Source: Rhodococcus qingshengii JCM 15477 (lineage in GTDB: Bacteria > Actinomycetota > Actinomycetes > Mycobacteriales > Mycobacteriaceae). Taken from it: a DNA stretch of 64,000 nt. The notes beneath the pieces were generated by a model. That model saw only the letters and a program-made list of their open reading frames with translations. It made no database searches and was not told the origin of the DNA. The translations under genes were made by a program, and so were the position numbers. Position 1 is the stretch's first letter. Every line of letters starts with the position of its first letter. Location: NCBI RefSeq assembly GCF_023221595.1, contig NZ_CP096563.1, positions 4,049,501 through 4,113,500 of the forward strand, in the 5' to 3' direction. Below are positions 58,741 through 64,000 of this stretch, in pieces.

Positions 58741-59703
58741 ATGAATTCCATCCAGCGCAAAATCAGCACCGGATACTCCCGAGTCTCCACTGCCGACGAC
58801 GTACTTGCCGGACAAGATTTAACAGGCACTACGGCTTTGGTCACCGGCGGGTACTCCGGACTCGGATATGAGATTTCGCAGTCACTTTCTTCGGTCGGCG
58901 CGCGAGTTGTAGTTCTTGCCCGCCGACCAGAACAGGCACGGAGGGCGGTGGCCGACCTTCCGGGTATCGAAGTGCGAGCGTGCGACCTGTCGGACCCGAG
59001 CAGTGTCAGATCGTGTGCGCGAGAAATTCTCGAATCCCGGATCACTCCGGACATCATCATCTGCAATGCGGGGGTCATGGCCTGCCCGGAACTCCGTGTC
59101 GGCTCCGGCTGGGAATCACAATTCGCGATCAATCACCTCGGGCACTTTGTACTGGTGAACCTGCTTGTGCCAGCCATGCCCGCAAACGGTTCTCGCGTAG
59201 TCGCTGTCTCGTCGGCGGGACATTTTCTGTCGGGAGTGCGTTGGAATGACATACATTTCCGCAACGGTTACGACCGCTGGCTTGCGTACGGTCAAGCCAA
59301 GACTGCAAATGCTCTATTCGCTGTACAGCTGGCGAACTCCGGTGCTTCACGCGGTATCAGTGCGTTCTCCGTTCTTCCCGGGAGCATCCTCACTCCCCTT
59401 CAACGTCACTTCTCGGCATCGGAGAAACACGATCTCGGATGGACGACGTCGAATGGCGACGCCGTGCCGGGGTTCAAGACTCCCTCCCAGGGCGCCGCTA
59501 CAACGGTGTGGGCAGCGACGGCACCGATACTCGCCGATCACGCCGGCGCGTATCTCCAGGACTGCAACATCGCGGACGTCGCGCAGACTGATGACATGAG
59601 CGTCGGCGGCGTGAAGCCTTGGGCTACCGATCCTGCCGACGCACGCAGATTGTGGGCACTGTCCGCTGAGATGACCGGAGTGGACGCGTTCGGTCGACGC
59701 TGA
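58741..59703 (+). CDS. Short-chain dehydrogenase/reductase (MerR-controlled)
   Basis: A 320-aa SDR resembling retinol-dehydrogenase-like/oxidoreductase members: TGGYSGLG (residues 35-42), ICNAGVM, INHLGHFVL, VSSAGH and catalytic YGQAK. ATG at 58741 lies only 17 bp after the palindrome, implying a short leader. Divergence from a MerR gene suggests induction by an electrophile or aldehyde. Natural substrate unknown. Confidence 0.85.
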   Translation: MNSIQRKISTGYSRVSTADDVLAGQDLTGTTALVTGGYSGLGYEISQSLSSVGARVVVLARRPEQARRAVADLPGIEVRACDLSDPSSVRSCAREILESRITPDIIICNAGVMACPELRVGSGWESQFAINHLGHFVLVNLLVPAMPANGSRVVAVSSAGHFLSGVRWNDIHFRNGYDRWLAYGQAKTANALFAVQLANSGASRGISAFSVLPGSILTPLQRHFSASEKHDLGWTTSNGDAVPGFKTPSQGAATTVWAATAPILADHAGAYLQDCNIADVAQTDDMSVGGVKPWATDPADARRLWALSAEMTGVDAFGRR

Positions 59704-59707
59704 CACC

Positions 59708-59760
59708 GAGCGAACGTACCTCCCGTCGCCTCAGATAGACCGAGAGGCACTTTCGCTCAC
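59708..59760. repeat. 53-bp intergenic repeat, copy B
   Basis: Same element as 58179-58231, same orientation, directly after the SDR stop. Here the inner arms pair better (CCTC with GAGG), so it could fold as an interrupted stem-loop. Confidence 0.85.
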
Positions 59761-59776
59761 AAAAGGTGTACAGATG

Positions 59777-59812
59777 CAGAATGCCCCCAACCGGACGGTC
59801 GGGGGCATTCTG
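59777..59812. terminator. Bidirectional terminator between SDR and L,D-transpeptidase genes
   Basis: CAGAATGCCCCC at 59777-59788 pairs with GGGGGCATTCTG at 59801-59812; a 12-bp stem with a 12-nt loop that can pair further internally. Confidence 0.8.
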
Positions 59813-59836
59813 CCGTTCAAGGCTTCAGGGACGCAC

Positions 59837-61072
59837 TCAGACGTCCGCGTTGCCGGTCTTCCAGACGCTCCAGGGGATGTTCCAGTCACCGAGGCCGTCG
59901 GTGCCGGAGAGAGTGCCGCCGACGGTGTTCTTGACGACGACGATGTCCCCACGCTTGGTGTTGTCGTAGACCCACTTGGCGTTGGACGGGCTCAGGTTGA
60001 GGCAGCCGTGACTGGTGTTGGAGTAGCCCTGCTGCCCGACCGACCACGGCGCCGAGTGGAAGAAGATGCCGCTGTAGGACATTCGGGTCGCCCAGTCGAC
60101 GGGGGTCTTGTAACCCTGCGCCGAGGTGACCGGGACGCCGTACGTGGACGAGTCCATGATCATGTTCGCGAAGCGGTCACCGATGATGTAGACGCCGTTG
60201 TCGGTAGGAGTGCTGTCCTTGCCCATGGAGGTGGGCATGGTCATGACAGTCTCACCGTTGACCTGGAAAGTGACCTGCTTGGTGTTGTCGTCCGCCGTGG
60301 CGATGACGGCATCACCGATGGTGAAGGAACTCTTCGCGTCTTCCTGCCCGAAGACTCCCTTGCCGAGATTGCGCCCGTACACGTTGACGCTCACGTCGAC
60401 CTTGGTGCCCGGTGCCCAGTAGTTCTCCGGACGCCAACGGACCTCACGATTGTTGACCCAGTAGAACGCACCTTCGACGGCCGGAGTCGTGGTGACGGTG
60501 ATCGCAGCTTCGGCAGCCTTGCGATCGGGGATGTTCTCGTCGAACTGCACCGCGATGGGCTGACCGATGCCGACCACGTCACCCTCGTTGGGCAAGACAT
60601 ACGGCTTGGTGACGTTGCCGGGCGCGCTGGTGGTGAAGGACGTGACCGTCGTACTGGCGCCACCCAATCCGAATGCGCGGGCCTCGATTTTGTACTTGCG
60701 GTTGTAGCCGAGTGGCTCGGTGGTGGTCCACGACGCACCGTCGGCAGCAATCGCGCCGGCAACTGCCTTGCCGTCCTGATTGACCATCGTCACGTCGGAC
60801 AGAGCGCCGTCAGCGACGTTGATCTTGACCGGGTCGCCCGGCGAGAAGCCGACAGCGCCGTCGGCAGCGGTCGAGGTGAGCTTCGGCTTGATGAGTTCGG
60901 TGAGCGGATTGGAATCGATCGGCGCCGACCCTTCGGTACTGACGTCCTTGCCGCCCGACGTGCACGCGGTCATCAGAACGAGAGCACCGAGAGACGCCGC
61001 GATCATCGCCGCGCCCTTCGACGCTCGACCGTTCCCCCCGCGCACGGACAGACCCCACCTTTGACGACTCAT
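59837..61072 (-). CDS. ldt: L,D-transpeptidase lipoprotein (LdtMt2-like)
   Basis: A 411-aa exported enzyme forming 3-3 peptidoglycan cross-links. The N-terminus is a lipoprotein signal ([17 protein letters not shown], lipobox Cys), then two Ig-like domains (about residues 60-250; e.g. [19 protein letters not shown] and [20 protein letters not shown]), and a YkuD catalytic domain ending in [14 protein letters not shown] and the active-site [12 protein letters not shown] at 61072 (MSRQRWGLS) fits the Rv2518c length (408 aa); longer frames read into the promoter. Confidence 0.93.
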   Translation of the reverse strand: MSRQRWGLSVRGGNGRASKGAAMIAASLGALVLMTACTSGGKDVSTEGSAPIDSNPLTELIKPKLTSTAADGAVGFSPGDPVKINVADGALSDVTMVNQDGKAVAGAIAADGASWTTTEPLGYNRKYKIEARAFGLGGASTTVTSFTTSAPGNVTKPYVLPNEGDVVGIGQPIAVQFDENIPDRKAAEAAITVTTTPAVEGAFYWVNNREVRWRPENYWAPGTKVDVSVNVYGRNLGKGVFGQEDAKSSFTIGDAVIATADDNTKQVTFQVNGETVMTMPTSMGKDSTPTDNGVYIIGDRFANMIMDSSTYGVPVTSAQGYKTPVDWATRMSYSGIFFHSAPWSVGQQGYSNTSHGCLNLSPSNAKWVYDNTKRGDIVVVKNTVGGTLSGTDGLGDWNIPWSVWKTGNADV

Positions 61073-61374
61073 CGTTCGACTCCGCTTCACAATTTCTCCG
61101 ACTAACTTCCGCGTCACATGCGAATCCCACTTACCGGAAGGCAAGTGGGACTTGCGGTATGACTGCGCTGCACCAATGATGCCAGGCGCGCTCGTTACCA
61201 ACGGTCATGAAAGGCCACGCCGTCAGTAACGTTCAAGTATCAATCGCTCCGAACCGTCCGTTTTGTTACCGCTTTCAGCGGATTTCCTCCGATCGGACTA
61301 CAGCGGTGACGCCTCCACCTGGCGATTTGCTCCCGAACCGGCGATTCGGCTAATGTTCTGTCTCGCAAGAGCGA
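61073..61374. other. Gap between L,D-transpeptidase and tRNA-Lys
   Basis: No gene. Contains the promoter of the transpeptidase and an imperfect hairpin (TCCCACTT at 61125-61132 with AAGTGGGA at 61143-61150), and from 61346 the leader shared by the two tRNA-Lys copies. Confidence 0.6.
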
Positions 61375-61454
61375 GCGCCTATAGCTCAGTTGGTAGAGCA
61401 AGTGACTCTTAATCACTGGGTCCGGGGTTCGAGTCCCTGTGGGCGCACTTGCAA
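61346..61454. repeat. 109-bp direct repeat around tRNA-Lys, copy 1
   Basis: Identical to 63054-63162 from TCGGCTAATGTTCTGTCTCG through the tRNA to CACTTGCAA, so the tRNA gene, its 29-bp leader and 7 bp of trailer are duplicated 1708 bp apart. Confidence 0.92.
61375..61447 (+). tRNA. tRNA-Lys (anticodon CTT), copy 1
   Basis: 73-nt cloverleaf: acceptor GCGCCTA/TGGGCGC, D arm with AGCTCAGTTGGTAGAGC, anticodon loop ACTCTTAA giving CTT, T arm GGGGTTCGAGTCCC. CCA is not encoded. Confidence 0.95.
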
Positions 61455-61458
61455 AGGT

Positions 61459-61482
61459 CCCCACCTTCTTCGGAAGGTGGGG
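61459..61482. terminator. tRNA-Lys copy 1 terminator
   Basis: 10-bp stem (CCCCACCTTC/GAAGGTGGGG) with TTCG loop followed by ATTTTTCTTT. Confidence 0.92.
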
Positions 61483-61558
61483 ATTTTTCTTTGTGTCGTG
61501 GTGGACAGGTTGTGGTGAATAGACTTCACAGTTATCGGAACCACGGCCTGGAGGATTG

Positions 61559-62989
61559 ATGACCGAGCGCGAAACCACGCCGGGCAGCGAGCTGGCATTT
61601 GCCGGGGTTGCGGGTCAGGCCGCTCTGATCCGGTCCGGAGAATTATCGGCCCGCGAGCTCACCGAGAACACACTTCGCCGTATCGAACGCCTCGATTCGA
61701 CGCTCAATGCTTTTGTGCGAGTTCTCGCAGACGAAGCGCTCGACGAAGCGACACGTCTCGATCAGCGCCAGGCCGACGGCCACAGCCTGGGCCCACTGCA
61801 CGGAGTCCCGATCGCGATCAAAGACGAGAACGACGTCGCCGGAACGCCCACGACGTACGGCGGTGCGGCAGCAACGCGCATCGCATCGGCCGATTCAGAG
61901 GTCGTCCGGCGGTTGCGCGAGGCCGGCGCGGTGATCGTCGGCAAGACGACGATGCCCGAGTTCGGCATCTGGCCCTTCACGGAGACTGCTGCAAACGGCT
62001 ACACCAGAAACCCTTGGGACACCGGCATATCCACCGGCGGATCGAGCGGAGGATCTGCGTCGGCCGTCGCGTCGGGAATGGTCGCAGCGGCAATCGGCGG
62101 CGACGGCGGCGGTTCCATCCGACTGCCTTCGGCGTTCTGCGGGTTGTTCGGACTCAAACCGCAGCGCGGTCGGGTGAGCACCGCGCCGAACCGAAACCTC
62201 TGGCGCGGACTCGGCACGCTAGGCCCTCTCACTCGTTCCGTCGAGGACAGCGCGCTCGTGTACGACGTGATAACCGGTACCACCGGGATCGACGACTACA
62301 CAGCCGAAACGCTCCGCACCAGCTTTGCCGAGTCAGCCGCGTCGGCGCCCGGGCCGCTTCGCATTGCAGTGTCGACCCGGAGTCCGGTCCGGGGCGTCCG
62401 CCCGTCCCCGGAGGTCGTTGCCGCGGTGCATTCGATCGCAGAGATGTTGAGCGCGTTGGGACATCACGTCGAAGAGCACGATCCCGAGTACCCGGACGCA
62501 ACTGCAGCATTTCTCCCCCAGGTGCTCGGCGGCGTCCGCGACGAAGCACTGCGCGTCGATCATCCAGCGTTACTCGAGAAGCGCACACGAGCACTCGCGT
62601 CGATCGGCCGGATAGCCGCTCCCGCGCGCGTCGGGAAATTCGCTTACCGCAAAGGTGAGCGAATCGCAGCGACGGTCAACCAGGTCTTCGACACCTTCGA
62701 CCTGGTCCTGATGCCGACCACGCCCGCGCTGCCACGCCCGATCGGACAACTCGAAGGAACCGGCCTTCTGTCAGCAGTCCGCAAGGCGTTGCCGATCGCC
62801 GCGTACTGTTCGATCTGGAATGTCTGCGGCAACCCGGCGGCCGCTGTGCCCGCCGGGTTCTCCGAACGCGGACTCCCCCTGAGCGTCCAACTGGTCGGGC
62901 GCAGCGGTGGTGAACCGACCATTCTCGCCGTCGCACAGCAGTTGGAAAGCACCGTCCGCTGGCCGGATTCGCACCCTCCACACTCGTGA
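61559..62989 (+). CDS. Amidase-signature family amidase
   Basis: A 476-aa AS-family hydrolase. The Ser-cisSer-Lys triad can be placed: Lys88 in PIAIKDEND, cis-Ser162 in TGGSSGGSASA, and nucleophile Ser186 in GDGGGSIRLP, spaced 24 residues as in fatty-acid amide hydrolase. TTG 61556 and ATG 61559 both follow GGAGG; ATG chosen. The gene lies between the two identical tRNA-Lys copies and is the only gene there. Amide substrate unknown. Confidence 0.9.
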   Translation: MTERETTPGSELAFAGVAGQAALIRSGELSARELTENTLRRIERLDSTLNAFVRVLADEALDEATRLDQRQADGHSLGPLHGVPIAIKDENDVAGTPTTYGGAAATRIASADSEVVRRLREAGAVIVGKTTMPEFGIWPFTETAANGYTRNPWDTGISTGGSSGGSASAVASGMVAAAIGGDGGGSIRLPSAFCGLFGLKPQRGRVSTAPNRNLWRGLGTLGPLTRSVEDSALVYDVITGTTGIDDYTAETLRTSFAESAASAPGPLRIAVSTRSPVRGVRPSPEVVAAVHSIAEMLSALGHHVEEHDPEYPDATAAFLPQVLGGVRDEALRVDHPALLEKRTRALASIGRIAAPARVGKFAYRKGERIAATVNQVFDTFDLVLMPTTPALPRPIGQLEGTGLLSAVRKALPIAAYCSIWNVCGNPAAAVPAGFSERGLPLSVQLVGRSGGEPTILAVAQQLESTVRWPDSHPPHS

Positions 62990-63053
62990 ATTCCGGAAGC
63001 GATGTAACCATCGTCACCACGATGAACACGCGTTTTGCAAACTCCTGAGCCTG

Positions 63054-63162
63054 TCGGCTAATGTTCTGTCTCGCAAGAGCGAGCGCCTATAGCTCAGTTG
63101 GTAGAGCAAGTGACTCTTAATCACTGGGTCCGGGGTTCGAGTCCCTGTGGGCGCACTTGCAA
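63054..63162. repeat. 109-bp direct repeat around tRNA-Lys, copy 2
   Basis: Exact second copy of 61346-61454 in the same orientation; divergence starts immediately outside the unit on both sides. Confidence 0.92.
63083..63155 (+). tRNA. tRNA-Lys (anticodon CTT), copy 2
   Basis: Base-for-base the same gene as 61375-61447, with its own different terminator downstream. Confidence 0.95.
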
Positions 63163-63196
63163 GAAGGCCCCCACCTCACCAGGTGGGGGCCTTCTT
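63161..63196. terminator. tRNA-Lys copy 2 terminator
   Basis: 16-bp stem (63161-63176 with 63181-63196), CACC loop. Lies before the convergent DUF3618 gene and may work both ways. Confidence 0.88.
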
Positions 63197-63221
63197 CATG
63201 TTTTGTCTTCGACAACTCGGG

Positions 63222-63443
63222 TCAGCGAATGATCTTCCGGACCACGAGTATTCCCACCACTGAACCGACTGCGATCAGCGCGTACTTCACTGCCGGCTCG
63301 TTGAGCTTGGCGAGCACCGTCTTCTTGGTGTTCTCGACCAGCCGCTTCGGGTTGGTGCGGACCGTCAGTTCGTCGAGTGTGCTCGCGAGCTGGTTACGCG
63401 CCTTCTCGATCTCGCGTTCGATGCTCTCGGTGTCCCTGGGCAC
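63222..63443 (-). CDS. DUF3618 small membrane protein (Rv2520c-like)
   Basis: A 73-aa protein: MPRDTESIEREIEKARNQLA then STLDELTVRTNPKRLVEN, the DUF3618 helix pattern, and a C-terminal hydrophobic helix (YALIAVGSVVGILVVRKIIR). GTG at 63443 with GGAGG 6 nt upstream. Divergent from bcp, as Rv2520c-Rv2521 in M. tuberculosis. Role unknown; likely a tail-anchored envelope protein. Confidence 0.88.
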   Translation of the reverse strand: MPRDTESIEREIEKARNQLASTLDELTVRTNPKRLVENTKKTVLAKLNEPAVKYALIAVGSVVGILVVRKIIR

Positions 63444-63588
63444 GTGTCCTCCAACTTGTCTGTGTTCTGCTGCTCTGTGTGCGGGTCTGCTGTGCGGACG
63501 CAGCGCGCCGACACTTCGCTCTACCGTAGAGGAGCAGAATGCCCTCGCGCCCACCTGCCGCGCAATTTCTCGACTAACCTCGATTCCC

Positions 63589-64000
63589 GTGACCGAGAAC
63601 AGTAGATTGTCCGCCGGCGACGTCGCGCCGGATTTCACGCTCCCAGACGCCGATGGCAACGAGGTTTCCCTTCACGATTACCGCGGCCGCAAGGTCATCG
63701 TGTACTTCTACCCGGCGGCCAGCACCCCGGGGTGCACCAAGCAGGCCTGCGACTTCCGTGACAGCCTCGCCGAGCTGAACGGCGCCGGCCTCGAAGTCAT
63801 CGGAATCTCGCCGGACAAGCCCGCAAAACTCGCGAAGTTCCGCGATACCGAAGAGTTGACCTTCCCGCTGCTCTCCGATCCCGAGAAGGCGACGCTCGAA
63901 GCCTGGGGCGCGTTCGGTGAGAAGAAGATGTACGGCAAGACCGTCCAGGGCGTCATCCGCTCGACGTTCCTCGTCGACGAGGAAGGCAAGATCGAGGTGG
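63589..64000 (+). CDS. bcp: Peroxiredoxin Bcp (3'-truncated by window edge)
   Basis: GTG at 63589 opens 137 codons to the window end without a stop. The N-terminus (AGDVAPDFTLPDADGNEVSL) and YFYPAASTPGCTKQACDF contain peroxidatic Cys49 and resolving Cys54, the atypical 2-Cys BCP/PrxQ pattern. It reduces hydroperoxides using thioredoxin. About 20 residues are missing compared with the usual 155-160 aa. Position next to the DUF3618 gene matches Rv2521. Confidence 0.93.
   Translation, partial: MTENSRLSAGDVAPDFTLPDADGNEVSLHDYRGRKVIVYFYPAASTPGCTKQACDFRDSLAELNGAGLEVIGISPDKPAKLAKFRDTEELTFPLLSDPEKATLEAWGAFGEKKMYGKTVQGVIRSTFLVDEEGKIEV

Noticed and set aside
58275..59132. 285-codon start for the MerR gene
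   Set aside because: The upstream portion is antisense to the SDR gene; the MerR helix-turn-helix begins at the ATG at 58685.
61125..61150. Riboswitch in the L,D-transpeptidase leader
   Set aside because: Only a single imperfect 8-bp hairpin; none of the conserved cores (ydaO, T-box, cobalamin) can be recognised.

Overview
The window is high-GC chromosomal DNA from a mycolic-acid-producing actinobacterium, most likely Rhodococcus (erythropolis/qingshengii type). The evidence is a mycolate reductase, a KstR-type steroid-regulon operator, a mycothiol-dependent oxidoreductase, a 1615-residue NAD-dependent glutamate dehydrogenase, and gene order that follows two blocks of the Mycobacterium tuberculosis chromosome. 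These are the Rv2464c-Rv2478c block (about 0.2-24 kb here) and the Rv2509-Rv2511 / Rv2518c-Rv2521 block (about 52-64 kb). The species call is inference; no rRNA or marker gene is present.

Layout. 0-24 kb, conserved core: Nei-type glycosylase, rpiB, M48 protease, Rv2466c-like reductase, ferredoxin reductase, pepN, DUF5130 pair, HNH endonuclease, glbO, cupin, alpha-glucosidase, a coupled gdh-thioesterase-Rv2474c-like operon, a second thioesterase, EttA, an HsaA-like flavin monooxygenase under a perfect KstR box, an ABC exporter with a divergent MarR regulator, and an SSB paralogue. 24-34.6 kb: a CopD-CtaG fusion, tRNA-Arg(TCT), about 1.7 kb of poorly coding DNA, then a surface-display locus made of a 1556-residue LPVTG adhesin, a 47-aa peptide, a class E sortase and a 50-aa membrane protein. 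34.6-43 kb: a nitrogen and envelope region with type III glutamine synthetase, a secreted DUF4185 protein, NADP-glutamate dehydrogenase, a PucR-type regulator, and four consecutive 37-55-aa peptides that are mostly absent from automated gene calls. 43-52 kb: an acyl-CoA desaturase with its reductase and divergent TetR regulator, hydrolase, thioesterase, MFS carrier, and PadR-fadH pair. 52-64 kb: cmrA, a TIMP-like surface protein, lysA, HerA-like ATPase, orn, tRNA-His, MerR/SDR pair, L,D-transpeptidase, an amidase bracketed by duplicated tRNA-Lys(CTT) genes, a DUF3618 protein and bcp.

The most interesting material is the family of tiny peptides. Three of the four at 42.1-42.9 kb share the core [IV][LV]Q[LM][FL][NS]AGS, the fourth resembles the peptide in the sortase locus, and all end in Gly/Ser-rich tails. 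They lie behind a PucR-type regulator, and copies of a TGGACRATYGTYCA box occur both upstream of that regulator and upstream of the peptides. In size and composition they recall the mycomembrane PorA/PorH peptides of Corynebacterium, but I cannot assign a function. Several other regulatory palindromes, a duplicated 109-bp tRNA-Lys segment and a 53-bp intergenic repeat are also recorded.
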